Source: Blattabacterium sp. (Nauphoeta cinerea)
GTDB taxonomy: Bacteria > Bacteroidota > Bacteroidia > Flavobacteriales > Blattabacteriaceae
Direction: 5' to 3'
Assembly: GCF_000471965.1 (NCBI RefSeq)
Contig: NC_022550.1
Span: 496,001-560,000, forward strand
DNA: 64,000 bases
The notes under the pieces were generated by a model. It was not told the origin of the DNA, ran no database searches, and was given only the letters and a program-made list of their open reading frames with translations. The position numbers and the translations under genes are program-made. This document shows, piece by piece, positions 1 through 9,681 of this stretch. Numbering within the stretch: position 1 is the first letter of the stretch; each line of letters begins with the position of its first letter.

Positions 1-902
1 GATATAGTTTTTTTTACCGGAAGAGGATTATATTTTTCAGATTTTAAAAATCTAGGTATAGTATCATTAATATTTGTAGATGCAATAAAAAATTTTATAG
101 GTAATCCCATTTTTTCAGCTATCATTCCTGCGCAAATATTACCAAAGTTTCCACTAGGAACTGAAAAAATTAATTCTATCGGATTTTTTACGATTATTTG
201 TTTATAAGCTAAAAAATAATAAAACATTTGAGGGAGCCATCTCCCTATATTAATAGAATTTGCAGAAGTTAACGTATATTTTGTGTTCACATCCTTGTCT
301 AAGAAAGCTTTTTTGACCATATTTTGACAATCATCAAAACTTCCATGTATTTCCAAAGCTAATATGTTATCACCTAATGAAGTGATTTGTTGTTTTTGTA
401 AACAACTAATCCTATTATATGGATATAAAATAATGACTTCTATCCCATGTTTTTTATGAAACCCTTTAGCAACAGCTCCTCCGGTATCCCCTGAAGTTGC
501 GACTAAAACCGTAATATTTTTTCCTAATTTTTCAGAAATAAAACTTAAGCATCCAGCCATAAACTGAGCTCCTACATCTTTAAAAGCTAAAGTAGGACCA
601 TGAAAAAGTTCTAATACGTGAATATTATCATGTATTTTTATCAATGGAAAAGAAAAATTTAAAGTATTATGAATAATGCTTTCGATAAATTTATTGGGGA
701 TATCTTTTCCAATATAAGGTTTTATAACATCCATTGCAATTGTATGAATATCATAAATCGGAAGTTTATGAAAAAATTGAGTTTTTAATTTAGGAATACA
801 TTGAGGCATATATAAACCACCATCAGGCGATAATCCCCTTAAAACAGCATATTCGAAGGAAACTAGATCTTTTTTATAATTTTTTAAACTGTAATATAAC
901 AT
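1..902 (-). CDS. thrC: Threonine synthase, C-terminus beyond the window
   Basis: Last step of threonine synthesis: a PLP enzyme that converts O-phosphohomoserine to threonine. The frame is open from an ATG at 902 down to base 1, about 300 codons, so the C-terminus is missing only because the window ends. The PLP-lysine motif TLAFKDVGAQF is seen with Lys near residue 108, close to the position in E. coli ThrC. Further marks are ATSGDTGGAVA for phosphate binding and VPSGNFGN. It follows thrB after 7 bases, so thrA, thrB and thrC should be one transcript. No break is visible in the part present. Confidence 0.95.
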   Translation of the reverse strand, partial: MLYYSLKNYKKDLVSFEYAVLRGLSPDGGLYMPQCIPKLKTQFFHKLPIYDIHTIAMDVIKPYIGKDIPNKFIESIIHNTLNFSFPLIKIHDNIHVLELFHGPTLAFKDVGAQFMAGCLSFISEKLGKNITVLVATSGDTGGAVAKGFHKKHGIEVIILYPYNRISCLQKQQITSLGDNILALEIHGSFDDCQNMVKKAFLDKDVNTKYTLTSANSINIGRWLPQMFYYFLAYKQIIVKNPIELIFSVPSGNFGNICAGMIAEKMGLPIKFFIASTNINDTIPRFLKSEKYNPLPVKKTI

Positions 903-909
903 ACTTATT

Positions 910-1866
910 TTATAATTTTATTTGATTCCACTTTACACCTTGTTGATTGATAGGAGAAGTATAAGTTTTATAATCCACTTTTAACGGAGAATATACTCTA
1001 TTCATGATCTCAGTAACTTTTTGGGCTGTATGATTTCCTTTACTGAGCATAAAAACAGAAGGTCCTGAACCAGAAATTCCCCCCCCCAAGGCGCCTATTT
1101 CTTTACATCTTATTTTTAATTCATAAAAAGCTGGTATTAGTATAGCTCGTATAGGTTCTACAATAACATCTTCTAATGATCTACTTATTAATCTATAATC
1201 TTCTTGATATAAACCAGCTACTAACGCTCCTACATTCCCCCATTGTTTAATAGCATCTGTCATTAATATTTTTTGTTTTAAAATTTCTCTAGCATCTGAT
1301 GTTTTCACTTCGATTTGTGGGTGTATAATGCTGACCCATAATTCATTAGGAGTATGAAGTTTGGTAATATCCAATGGTTGATAACTTCGAATCAATGTCA
1401 TTCCTCCCATAATGGCAGGTGCAACATTATCAGCATGAGCGGTTCCACTTGCTACACGTTCTCCTTCCATTGCAAAACGAATTAATTGTATAGTGCTAAA
1501 AGGGTTTCCTAATAAAATATTAGCTCCATAAACAACTCCAGCTGCACTAGCTGCACTAGATCCTATTCCACTTCCAGGATGAATATTTTTAATTAATTCG
1601 ATTTCAAATCCTATTTCTTCTTCATTATCATATCTTTGTATTTGTTTATATTTTTTCAACAAAAATTGTAAAGCAACAAAAGCTACGTTTTTTCTTGGAT
1701 CATTAGGCAATGATGATCCATATATTCTATTAATACGTATTCCTGGATTATTAGATTTATATAAAAAAATTTCATCTTTTGGTAAATCTAAAGCTAATCC
1801 AATAACATCAAAACCACAAGCCAAATTAGCTACAGTAGCTGGAGAAAATATTTTGATTCCTTTCAT
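910..1866 (-). CDS. thrB: Homoserine kinase
   Basis: Phosphorylates homoserine with ATP in the threonine pathway. The 318-residue product is a GHMP kinase of normal length. The ATP loop HPGSGIGSSAA lies at about residues 96-106 and the C-terminal glycine motif GGGISGSGPS near residues 258-267. It sits 5 bases after thrA and 7 bases before thrC. The three glycine codons of the C-terminal motif form an uninterrupted run of nine G on the coding strand (1079-1087), unusual in such AT-rich DNA, but the frame is intact. Confidence 0.96.
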   Translation of the reverse strand: MKGIKIFSPATVANLACGFDVIGLALDLPKDEIFLYKSNNPGIRINRIYGSSLPNDPRKNVAFVALQFLLKKYKQIQRYDNEEEIGFEIELIKNIHPGSGIGSSAASAAGVVYGANILLGNPFSTIQLIRFAMEGERVASGTAHADNVAPAIMGGMTLIRSYQPLDITKLHTPNELWVSIIHPQIEVKTSDAREILKQKILMTDAIKQWGNVGALVAGLYQEDYRLISRSLEDVIVEPIRAILIPAFYELKIRCKEIGALGGGISGSGPSVFMLSKGNHTAQKVTEIMNRVYSPLKVDYKTYTSPINQQGVKWNQIKL

Positions 1867-1871
1867 AACTT

Positions 1872-4319
1872 TTATTTAGTCGCTTTAATAATATCTGAAA
1901 AAACTCCAGATGCAGTAACTTCTGCACCTGCTCCTGCTCCTTTTATAATAAGAGGTTGTTCCGCATAACGATATGTGTTATATAAAACCATATTATCTTT
2001 TCCTTCTAATTGAAAAAATGGGTGAGTTTGTTTCACGCATTCTAATCCCACAAAAGCAATTCCATTTTCATAACGTGCAATAAAACGCAAACGCTTTTTA
2101 TTTTTTTCCGCTTCATTTCTAATTTTAAAAAAATAATTTTTGAATCTATATAATTCTTGATAAAAATGATCTATAGATGTTGAACTTAAACAAGTTTCCG
2201 GTAGAAAGGATTTTTGATGAATGTCACTTAATTCTAATGGAGAACCACATTCTCTTGCTAAAATTAATATTTTTCGCATGACATCTAATCCACTTAAATC
2301 AATTCTAGGATCAGGTTCTGTATATCCTTTTAATTGAGCTTCTTTTACTACTTCTAAAAAAGATTTTTCTCCTATAAAATGATTAAATATAAAATTTAAA
2401 CTTCCTGATAATACAGCTTCTATTTTATTGATTTTATCTCCACTATTGATGAGATCGTTTAATGTACTAATGACTGGAAGGCTAGCCCCTACATTTGTTT
2501 CAAACAAAAATGGAGCTTTAAAATGTCTGGAAAGTGTTTTTAATCTTTTGTAATGATCATAATCTGAAGAACAAGCTATTTTATTACAAGTTATAACACC
2601 AATCCCATTTTTTAAAAATTTATCATAAGTCATAGCCATTTCTTCACTAGCTGTATTATCTACAAATAAACTATTTCTTAGATTAAATTTCCATACTTCT
2701 TCCATAAAGGAATATATGTTCATGTCAATTCCTTTTTGTTTCAAATATTTTTCCCAATTACTTAAATTAATTCCATGATCATTGAAATACATTTTTTTGC
2801 TATTAGCTAATCCAATAACCCGAACTTGAAGTTTTAATTCTTCTAATAAATAATTTTGTTGTTGATCAATCTGTTCAAGCAATTTACTTCCTACTTTTCC
2901 GACTCCACAAATAAAAAGGTTAATTTGTTTCGGTGGACTTTCAAAAAAAGCTTCATGTAAAGTATTTAATGCCTTTTTAAAATCAGTTTTTCTAATAACG
3001 GCTGATATATTCTTTTCAGTAGAACCTTGTGCTATAGCTCTAACATTAATACTATTTCTTCCTAAAGCTGCAAACATTTTTCCACTAGTTCCATGAAGAT
3101 TTTTCATATTATCTCCCACCACAGCAATAATACAAAGATCTTTTTCAATTCTTAATGGATCAATACGCCTTTGATGAATTTCTTGAGCAAATTCACTATC
3201 TATTACAGCTTTTGCTTTAATAACATCTGTTTCATGAATACCTGTAGTAATTGAATGTTCTGAAGAACTTTGAGTTATAAATATAACATTTATTTTTTCA
3301 CGTGATAATGCTTCGAATAAACGTTTAGAATATCCAGGAATTCCTATCATTCCACTTCCTTCTAATGTAAGTAATGCCATATTTTGAATTCCAGATATAC
3401 CCGTAACAGGTTGACTAATATTTGTATTTTTGTTAATATAAATCAAAGTTCCCGTCTCTAAAGGAGAGAAGGTATTTTTAATTTGTATAGGAATATGTTT
3501 CTTCATAGCAGGTTGAATTGTAGGAGGATAAATAACTTTTGCTCCGAAATGTGATAATTCCATTGCTTCCTCATAAGAAATTTCTTTTATAGGAAAAGCT
3601 TGATTCACAATTTTTGGATTTGCTGTCATCATTCCGCTTACATCTGTCCAAATTTCAAGTAAACTAGCTGATATAGCAGCAGCTAAAATAGACGCAGTAT
3701 AATCAGACCCACCTCTTCCGAGAGTAGTGGTTTCATTTTCTAACGTAGAACCTATAAATCCTGGTAATACGATATATTCTGATGTTTTTTCACGAAAAAA
3801 CTGAATAATATGGTGATTACTTGTAATAAAATCCACTTGAGCGCATCCAAATTGAGAATCTGTAATAATTAAATCTCTGCTATCTTTACAAGTAGCATCG
3901 AGGCCAGATTGTTTCAATTTTTCTGCGATGAGAAAAGAAGAACTCAATTCTCCAAAACTCATGATTTTATCTAAAGATCGTTTTGAAAGTTCTTCTACTT
4001 GAAAAATTCCATCACATAAATTTTCTAAATCATTCATGTTTTTTTTAATCCAACTGATTAAATGACTTTGATAAGTAATGGGAAATAATTCTCTTATAAT
4101 ATTAAGATGTCGAATCTCTATTTCTTCTAATATATTTTTATAAATATTTTTTCTTTCAGAAGCTAATTGCCCACATTGTATTAATTGATCTGTAATATTT
4201 CCTAATGCAGATACAACAACAGCATATCTTCCTTTTGGTTTTTTTTCTAATAAAGAACAAATACGTTTTATAGCATCAGAATGAGCGACAGAACTACCAC
4301 CAAATTTTAAAACTTGCAT
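1872..4319 (-). CDS. thrA: Bifunctional aspartokinase / homoserine dehydrogenase I
   Basis: Carries out the first and third steps from aspartate to homoserine. The 815-residue product has the usual fused layout: an aspartokinase domain beginning LKFGGSSVA (residues 4-12), two ACT regions at about 310-450 (including FITQSSSEHS and AIAQGSTEKN), and a homoserine dehydrogenase domain from about 465, with the NAD-binding motif ICGVGKVGSK and the substrate region GYTEPDPRIDLSG. It is the first gene of thrABC. The aspartate-semialdehyde dehydrogenase gene needed between its two activities is not in this window. Both ACT regions look intact, so I see no sign of lost threonine control. Confidence 0.97.
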   Translation of the reverse strand: MQVLKFGGSSVAHSDAIKRICSLLEKKPKGRYAVVVSALGNITDQLIQCGQLASERKNIYKNILEEIEIRHLNIIRELFPITYQSHLISWIKKNMNDLENLCDGIFQVEELSKRSLDKIMSFGELSSSFLIAEKLKQSGLDATCKDSRDLIITDSQFGCAQVDFITSNHHIIQFFREKTSEYIVLPGFIGSTLENETTTLGRGGSDYTASILAAAISASLLEIWTDVSGMMTANPKIVNQAFPIKEISYEEAMELSHFGAKVIYPPTIQPAMKKHIPIQIKNTFSPLETGTLIYINKNTNISQPVTGISGIQNMALLTLEGSGMIGIPGYSKRLFEALSREKINVIFITQSSSEHSITTGIHETDVIKAKAVIDSEFAQEIHQRRIDPLRIEKDLCIIAVVGDNMKNLHGTSGKMFAALGRNSINVRAIAQGSTEKNISAVIRKTDFKKALNTLHEAFFESPPKQINLFICGVGKVGSKLLEQIDQQQNYLLEELKLQVRVIGLANSKKMYFNDHGINLSNWEKYLKQKGIDMNIYSFMEEVWKFNLRNSLFVDNTASEEMAMTYDKFLKNGIGVITCNKIACSSDYDHYKRLKTLSRHFKAPFLFETNVGASLPVISTLNDLINSGDKINKIEAVLSGSLNFIFNHFIGEKSFLEVVKEAQLKGYTEPDPRIDLSGLDVMRKILILARECGSPLELSDIHQKSFLPETCLSSTSIDHFYQELYRFKNYFFKIRNEAEKNKKRLRFIARYENGIAFVGLECVKQTHPFFQLEGKDNMVLYNTYRYAEQPLIIKGAGAGAEVTASGVFSDIIKATK

Positions 4320-4552
4320 TTTTTAATTATTTTTTAAAACAATTTTCCCAACTTAAAGATGTTAACAAAAATAATGATTATTTATGGAGGTGTGTTTTTT
4401 ATTCTTTTGATTGATATGAAAATTTTTTTCATGTATACACAAAAAACTAAAATTTTTCATAAATAATATAATGATCAAAGACTTTTTAGCATATAATAAC
4501 GATTCTATTTATCTCTCATTATTATAAATATTTCATAACTTTAAACTTACTG

Positions 4553-4582
4553 TTGTTTTGGCTGCAACGAATGTTATGTTTA
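4553..4582 (+). promoter_or_regulatory. Candidate Bacteroidetes-type promoter of ureAB-ureC
   Basis: Within the 285-base gap between the divergent thrA and ureAB genes, TTG (4553-4555) is followed after exactly 19 bases by TATGTTTA (4575-4582). This matches the known Bacteroidetes vegetative promoter (TTTG about -33, TAnnTTTG about -7) except for the last base. Transcription would begin near 4589, about 15 bases before the ureAB ATG. I see no clear operator. The rest of the gap is AT-rich and must also hold the thrA promoter, which I could not place. Confidence 0.4.
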
Positions 4583-4604
4583 TGAATTAAATTAAAGAAA
4601 GTAT

Positions 4605-5234
4605 ATGCATTTAACTTCTTATGAAAAGGAAAAAATTCTTCTGCACATGGCTGGAGAATTGGCAAAAAAACGTTTAAAAAGAGGATTAAGATTGAATTAT
4701 CCTGAATCTTTAGCTTTAATTACTCATTATGTAATGGAAGGAGCTCGTGATGGAAAAACAGTAAAAGATATCATGGATGAAGCAGGAAATATTCTGAATG
4801 ATGAACAAGTTATGGATGGAGTGCATGAATTACTTAATAATGTTCAAATAGAAGCTACTTTTCCTGATGGAACAAAATTAGTAACAATACATCATCCTAT
4901 TAAAAAAAATAGAAAAAAAAATTCTAGTATCATTCCAGGACAATATGACCTCCTCAAAGAAGAGATAGTGTTATTAGCTGGGAGATCTCGTATAGAACGA
5001 ATAGTTTCTAATACAGGAACTCGGCCTATTCAAGTAGGATCTCATTTTCATTTTTATGAAACAAATTCTGCTCTTCTTTTTGAGAGAGAAGGAACTAAAG
5101 GGTATAGACTTGATATCCCTTCTGGGAGATCTGTTCGTTTTGAACCAGGAGAAACAAAAGAAATTGTATTAGTAGAAATTGGAGGAAGTAAAAAAATTTA
5201 CGGATTTTCAGGAAAAGAAAATACAGATATATGA
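4605..5234 (+). CDS. ureAB: Urease gamma-beta fusion subunit
   Basis: Two small structural subunits of urease fused in one 209-residue chain. Residues 1-100 are gamma-type ([10 protein letters not shown] at the start, [13 protein letters not shown] at the end). A short lysine-rich linker follows. From about residue 109 the chain is beta-type ([12 protein letters not shown], then [11 protein letters not shown] and a GYRLDIPSG region). Bacteria often encode gamma and beta separately; the same fusion order is known in Helicobacter UreA. The stop codon overlaps the ureC start in an ATGA tetranucleotide, implying translational coupling. In the symbiont it would serve recycling of urea nitrogen. 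Confidence 0.95.
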   Translation: MHLTSYEKEKILLHMAGELAKKRLKRGLRLNYPESLALITHYVMEGARDGKTVKDIMDEAGNILNDEQVMDGVHELLNNVQIEATFPDGTKLVTIHHPIKKNRKKNSSIIPGQYDLLKEEIVLLAGRSRIERIVSNTGTRPIQVGSHFHFYETNSALLFEREGTKGYRLDIPSGRSVRFEPGETKEIVLVEIGGSKKIYGFSGKENTDI

Positions 5235-6937
5235 AAAAAATAGATAGAGAATCTTATGCAAGTATGTATGGCCCCACTAAAGGAGATAAAATTCGTTTAG
5301 GAGATACATCATTATGGATTGAAATAGAAAAAGATTATACTATTTATGGAGATGAATGTGTTTTTGGGGGGGGGAAAGTGATTAGAGATGGAATGGGACA
5401 ACATCCATTTGCCATAAGAGATGAAGGAGTTTTAGATTTAGTGTTAACTAATGCTATTATTATAGATTATTGGGGAATCGTAAAAGCGGATATAGGAATT
5501 AAAAATGGTATAATTGTTGGAATAGGAAAATCCGGTAATCCATATTTTATGGACGGCGTAGCTTCTAATATGTATATTGGAGCAGGAACAGAAGTGATTT
5601 CTTCAGAAAATATTATTGTAACAGCTGGGAGTGTAGATGGTCATGTTCATTATATATGTCCACAATTGTTTGAAGTCGCATTAGAAAGTGGAACAACTAC
5701 TATTATTGGAGGAGGATCCGGTCCGGCTACTGGAACTATAGCTACAAATTGTACTTCAGGTGTATGGAACATTCAAAGAATGTTAAAAAGTACAGATCAT
5801 ATTCCCATTAATTTTATTTTTCTTGCGAGTGGAAATAGTTCTCGTCCTGAAGCTTTAATTGAGCAAATAAAAGCTGGTGCAGGTGGATTAAAAATACATG
5901 AAGATTGGGGAAGTACTTTCCATGTTATAGATCAATGTTTAAATGTTGCAGAAAAATTGGATGTTCAAGTTAATATACATACAGATTCATTAAATGAATC
6001 AGGTTATGTAGAAGATACTTTAAAAATATTCAAAAATAGAACAATTCATACTTATCATACAGAAGGAGCTGGGGGGGGACATGCTCCTGATTTACTAAAA
6101 GTGATATCGTATTCCAATATTTTACCTTCATCAACAAGTCCTACTATGCCTTATACTTGCAACACTATAGATGAACATTTGGATATGTTAATGATTTGTC
6201 ATCATTTAGACTCTAATTTACCAGAAGATATTGCTTTTGCCAAATCACGTATAAGATCTGAAACTATTAGCGCAGAAGGAATTTTACATGATATAGGAGC
6301 CATTAGTATGACTAGTTCAGATTCTCAAGCGATGGGAAGAATCGGTGAAATCGTGAAACGAACATGGCAAACAGCTGATAAAATGAAAAAACAAAGAGGT
6401 TCTCTTAACGAAGACCATTTAAAAAATGATAATTTTAGGGTTAAAAGATACATTTCAAAATATACTATAAATCCTGCTATTACTCATGGAATTTCTGAAT
6501 ATGTAGGGTCTATTCATGTAGGAAAAATGGCAGATTTAGTCTTATGGAAACCTTCTTTTTTTGGAGTTAAACCTGAACTAGTTATAAAAAGTGGAATGAT
6601 TGTTTATGCTGGAATGGGAGACCCTAATGCAACTATTCCGACTCCTCAACCATTTATGTATAGAAAAATGTTTGGGTATTTCGAACCGAAATTAAGCAGT
6701 GTTTTTGTTTCAGTAAATGCAATAAATAATGGTTTTTTTGAAAAAAATGAAATTAAAAAACAAGTAAAAATAATAAAAGGGTGTCGGAATTTATCTAAAA
6801 AAAACATGATTTTAAATGAAAATACACCCAATTTAGAAGTAGATCCAAAAACATATAATGTCTATGTAAATGGAGAAAAAATAATCTCTCATCCTTCTGA
6901 TGTTTTACCACTTTCTCAAAGATATTTTTTATTCTAA
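5231..6937 (+). CDS. ureC: Urease alpha subunit (catalytic)
   Basis: Hydrolyses urea to ammonia and carbamate at a di-nickel site in the cytoplasm. All active-site residues are in place, each four residues later than in Klebsiella UreC: His138 and His140 (GHVHYICP), the lysine to be carbamylated Lys221 ([10 protein letters not shown]), His250 ([10 protein letters not shown]), His276 ([12 protein letters not shown]), Cys323 and His324 (MICHHLD) and Asp364 ([10 protein letters not shown]). Length (568) is normal. It overlaps ureAB by 4 bases. None of ureD, E, F or G lies in this window, so nickel insertion must rely on genes elsewhere. Two poly-G runs (nine G at 5366, eight G at 6071) are in frame. 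Confidence 0.97.
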   Translation: MKKIDRESYASMYGPTKGDKIRLGDTSLWIEIEKDYTIYGDECVFGGGKVIRDGMGQHPFAIRDEGVLDLVLTNAIIIDYWGIVKADIGIKNGIIVGIGKSGNPYFMDGVASNMYIGAGTEVISSENIIVTAGSVDGHVHYICPQLFEVALESGTTTIIGGGSGPATGTIATNCTSGVWNIQRMLKSTDHIPINFIFLASGNSSRPEALIEQIKAGAGGLKIHEDWGSTFHVIDQCLNVAEKLDVQVNIHTDSLNESGYVEDTLKIFKNRTIHTYHTEGAGGGHAPDLLKVISYSNILPSSTSPTMPYTCNTIDEHLDMLMICHHLDSNLPEDIAFAKSRIRSETISAEGILHDIGAISMTSSDSQAMGRIGEIVKRTWQTADKMKKQRGSLNEDHLKNDNFRVKRYISKYTINPAITHGISEYVGSIHVGKMADLVLWKPSFFGVKPELVIKSGMIVYAGMGDPNATIPTPQPFMYRKMFGYFEPKLSSVFVSVNAINNGFFEKNEIKKQVKIIKGCRNLSKKNMILNENTPNLEVDPKTYNVYVNGEKIISHPSDVLPLSQRYFLF

Positions 6938-6943
6938 AAAAAA

Positions 6944-7025
6944 TACCCAGGGCGGGATTCGAACCCGCATGATGTAAATCACTGGATTTTGAGTCCAGCG
7001 CGTATACCTGTTTCGCCACCTGGGT
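6944..7025 (-). tRNA. tRNA-Leu(CAA)
   Basis: Folds as a class II tRNA: 7-bp acceptor stem (ACCCAGG with CCTGGGT), anticodon stem CTGGA/TCCAG around the loop CTCAAAA with anticodon CAA, a long variable arm and the T-loop GGTTCGAATCC. It reads TTG codons. CCA is not encoded and must be added enzymatically. It lies between the convergent ends of ureC and the dCMP deaminase gene. Confidence 0.95.
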
Positions 7026-7047
7026 TTTTTTTCATATTTATTTGTAA

Positions 7048-7471
7048 TTAACTTAAAATAAGTTTTTCTATTTTTATTTTAAGTTTTTTTAAAAAAGTTA
7101 ATCCTTCATTATTTTTTTCATATAAATAAATAACTCTTTTTAGATTAGATAAATAAATTAATTTACAACATTCTCTACATGGAAAATGTGTGATGTATAT
7201 GGCTCCCCCTTCACAAGATAAAGATGAAGAAGACATTTTTAATATTGCATTCGCTTCTGCATGTATAACATACCATTTAGTATCTCCATTATGATCTTCA
7301 CATATATCATCAAATCCATTTGGAGTACAATTATATCCATAAGATACGATTTGATTGCTTTTAACTATAACAGCTCCTACTTTTTTTTTTACAATAAGAA
7401 AATTTTGAATGTTCAATGGCTATATTCATGTATATCGTGTCATCGTATTTTTTATCAATTTTATAAGTCAT
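7048..7471 (-). CDS. dCMP/cytidine deaminase family protein, frame broken at an A10 run
   Basis: A zinc deaminase of the ComEB/dCMP deaminase type, which makes dUMP for thymidylate synthesis. The zinc site is clear: HAEANAIL and, further on, PCRECC. The uninterrupted frame starts only at 7416, giving 122 residues and an N-terminus (MNIQNFLIV) unlike the family. Reading on from the ATG at 7471 gives YMNIAIEHSKFSYCKKK, which matches the family N-terminus, but in another frame. The switch is at ten A residues on the coding strand (7381-7390); nine would join the two parts into a normal product of about 140 residues ending KKKVGAVIV at the junction. Either the gene is read by slippage, or it is damaged, or the base count is wrong. 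Its ATG is only 13 bases from the divergent methyltransferase start. Confidence 0.8.
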
Positions 7472-7484
7472 TATATAAGTAAAT

Positions 7485-8291
7485 ATGAAAAAAATATATA
7501 GTTCTCAAAATACAGAAATTAAAGATTTGATAAAAATTTATAGAAAAAAAAATTATATGAATACTTTTCTTGTTGAAGGCATAAAAGAATTTAAAATGGC
7601 TATAAAAGGGAATTTTTATCCACAAAAAATATTTATATGTGAAAAAATATTTCATGAATATGATATGGTTCAGTCATTTCATTCTATAACTTTTATTATT
7701 AGTATGAAAATTTTTAAAAAATTAGCATATAGAAATAATTCTGGTGGAATTCTTGCTTTGTTTAAAGAAAAAAAATATATGAATCAATTGAAAAATATAA
7801 AACTTGTTCATCATTATTCTTCTTTAATACTTATTCTAGATGGGATAGAAAAACCTGGAAATATAGGTGCTATGTTAAGAATAGCGGATGCTGCAGACAT
7901 TCATATGATTATACTATGTAACATGAAGACTTATATGTATAATTCTAATATTATCAGATGTAGTTTAGGAAGTATTTTCACAAGAAATATTTTCCTTGAA
8001 AAAATAGAATCCGTTATATGTTGGTTACAACAAAATAAAATACAGATTATAACAACAGGATTCTGTAGGCATAAAAAAGCAATAAATTTGTATCATATTC
8101 AATTTTATCATTATAAAAATATAGCTATTGTTTTTGGTTCTGAAAATAAAGGTGTATCCAATATTTGGTTAAAAAAAGCTAATAAAATTATAACTATTCC
8201 TATGTTTGGAAACGTAGATTCGTTAAATGTTAGTACTGCAATGTCTATAGTCATATATGAAATTATTAGACAAAAAAAATATATTAAATAA
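7485..8291 (+). CDS. TrmH/SpoU-family RNA 2'-O-methyltransferase
   Basis: An SPOUT-class methyltransferase acting on rRNA or tRNA ribose. The 268-residue chain has an N-terminal substrate-binding part (FLVEGIKEFKMA at about 28-39) and the three knot motifs: PGNIGAMLR at 124-132, IVFGSENKGVS near 216, and IPMFGNVDSLNVSTA near 240. The layout resembles the RlmB and TsnR group; I cannot tell which base it modifies. It is divergent from the deaminase gene, with 13 bases between the starts, so its promoter probably lies within the deaminase coding region. The end overlaps rnhA by 8 bases. Confidence 0.88.
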   Translation: MKKIYSSQNTEIKDLIKIYRKKNYMNTFLVEGIKEFKMAIKGNFYPQKIFICEKIFHEYDMVQSFHSITFIISMKIFKKLAYRNNSGGILALFKEKKYMNQLKNIKLVHHYSSLILILDGIEKPGNIGAMLRIADAADIHMIILCNMKTYMYNSNIIRCSLGSIFTRNIFLEKIESVICWLQQNKIQIITTGFCRHKKAINLYHIQFYHYKNIAIVFGSENKGVSNIWLKKANKIITIPMFGNVDSLNVSTAMSIVIYEIIRQKKYIK

Positions 8292-8763
8292 TATTTTGTT
8301 TTTCATATGTATAATCTATTTTTAAGTTTTTTTTTTGGGAAGCTTCTACAGATAAGCGATCACAATAATCATTAATGTAATGAGAATTATGACTTTTTAT
8401 CCAATAAAATGTAATAAAATGTTCATAATATAAATCTAAAAATCTCTTCCATAAATCTACATTTTTTTTATTGTGAAAATTATTTTTTTCCCATTTATAA
8501 ATCCATTTATTTTGTACAGTATTTATTATGTATTTAGAGTCAGTAAAAACAACGATATTTTGTTTTTTATTTTTTATTTTTTCTAATCCTACTATTACTG
8601 ATAATAGTTCCATCCTATTATTTGTTGTATAACGAAATCCTTCAGAAATTGTTTTTCTATTATAAAAATGATAAAAAAATATTTCTATAAAAATTCCATA
8701 TCCTCCCGGTCCAGGATTTCCTTTTGAAGAACCGTCAGTATAAATATGAATTTTTTTATTCAC
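8284..8763 (-). CDS. rnhA: Ribonuclease HI
   Basis: Removes RNA from RNA-DNA hybrids during replication. The 159-residue product has the type 1 fold marks: Asp10 in YTDGSSKGNPGPGG, Glu52 in TTNNRMELL, Asp75 in FTDSKYI and a C-terminal Asp in NDYCDRLSVEA, which together give the metal-binding set. Tryptophan-rich handle sequences (KWIYKWEKNN) are also present. It follows plsC after 12 bases on the same strand. Confidence 0.95.
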   Translation of the reverse strand: MNKKIHIYTDGSSKGNPGPGGYGIFIEIFFYHFYNRKTISEGFRYTTNNRMELLSVIVGLEKIKNKKQNIVVFTDSKYIINTVQNKWIYKWEKNNFHNKKNVDLWKRFLDLYYEHFITFYWIKSHNSHYINDYCDRLSVEASQKKNLKIDYTYEKQNII

Positions 8764-8775
8764 AAATTATTCATA

Positions 8776-9534
8776 TTATTTGTTTCTTTCACGTTCAAAT
8801 TTTTCCAATTGATATTTAATTAAATTAAAACATTTTTCTTTCAGATTATTTTTATCTTTTAAGGATAAATTTTTTGTTGATATAGAATGATGTTGTTTTA
8901 TCCTTATTTTTCCTGGTTTTCCTTTTATCATAGAAGAACTGGGAAATTTTGTTTTTATGTCAGCTATAGTGAAAGGAATAATAGGGATTTTTTTTATAAT
9001 GGCAATAAAAAAAGCCCCACTTTTAAAATGGTCCAATAAAATATAAGGTTTAGGAACTCCACCTTCTGGAAAAATACAAACACTTTTCCCAGAATCCACT
9101 TTATTTTCTATTTTTTTAAATACTTGTATACAACTTGATAAATTTTTTCTATCAATAAGAATATTACTTTTTTTATAAACAAATCCAAAAAAAGGAAGTT
9201 TAGCTAATTCTGCTTTTCCAACAAAAACCAAAGGATGATTTCTCATCAGAGAATAAATTAACATAATATCCATAATAGAACTGTGATTACTGATAATTAC
9301 ATATTGTTGATTTTTATCTAAAATTTCTTTATCTTTTTCTAATACATACCAAAATCCCATAAGAAAAAGATTACTTCTGGCCCACATTTGGTGAAACCAA
9401 TATGCAATGGGATAATGTTTTTCTTTGAAAAGAAATGGAATAGAAGCTCCTGCCCATAAAGGAATCAAAAATACATTGATAAGAAAAAACCAAGCCCTCC
9501 ATAATAATATTAATGATGTTTGTATAATTCTCAT
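8776..9534 (-). CDS. plsC: 1-acyl-sn-glycerol-3-phosphate acyltransferase
   Basis: Adds the second acyl chain in phosphatidic acid synthesis at the inner membrane. The acyltransferase H-x4-D motif is NHSSIMD (His84 to Asp89), and the glycerophosphate-binding motif FPEGG lies near residue 155. A hydrophobic N-terminal segment (about residues 8-35) should anchor the 252-residue protein. With pssA in this window it points to retained phospholipid synthesis. It heads a two-gene unit with rnhA. Confidence 0.92.
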   Translation of the reverse strand: MRIIQTSLILLWRAWFFLINVFLIPLWAGASIPFLFKEKHYPIAYWFHQMWARSNLFLMGFWYVLEKDKEILDKNQQYVIISNHSSIMDIMLIYSLMRNHPLVFVGKAELAKLPFFGFVYKKSNILIDRKNLSSCIQVFKKIENKVDSGKSVCIFPEGGVPKPYILLDHFKSGAFFIAIIKKIPIIPFTIADIKTKFPSSSMIKGKPGKIRIKQHHSISTKNLSLKDKNNLKEKCFNLIKYQLEKFERERNK

Positions 9535-9681
9535 TCCAACGATAAATTAATAGAAATATATAAAATTCGTAATAACTTTAGCAAAAGTTTATTATATAAT
9601 TTTATATAAATTGAAACATGCTATAAAGTTTTTTATAAAAAAAATCAGATCTTTATATAAAAAAAATAAAGAAATTATTTT

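Noticed and set aside
4320-4604. Possible small RNA or riboswitch in the thrA-ureAB gap
   Set aside because: No stable GC-containing stems and no threonine-type leader peptide were visible; only the promoter-like boxes stand out.
6795-7019. Reverse-strand open frame of 74 codons
   Set aside because: It runs through the tRNA-Leu(CAA) gene and the end of ureC; its amino-acid pattern is that of a shadow frame.
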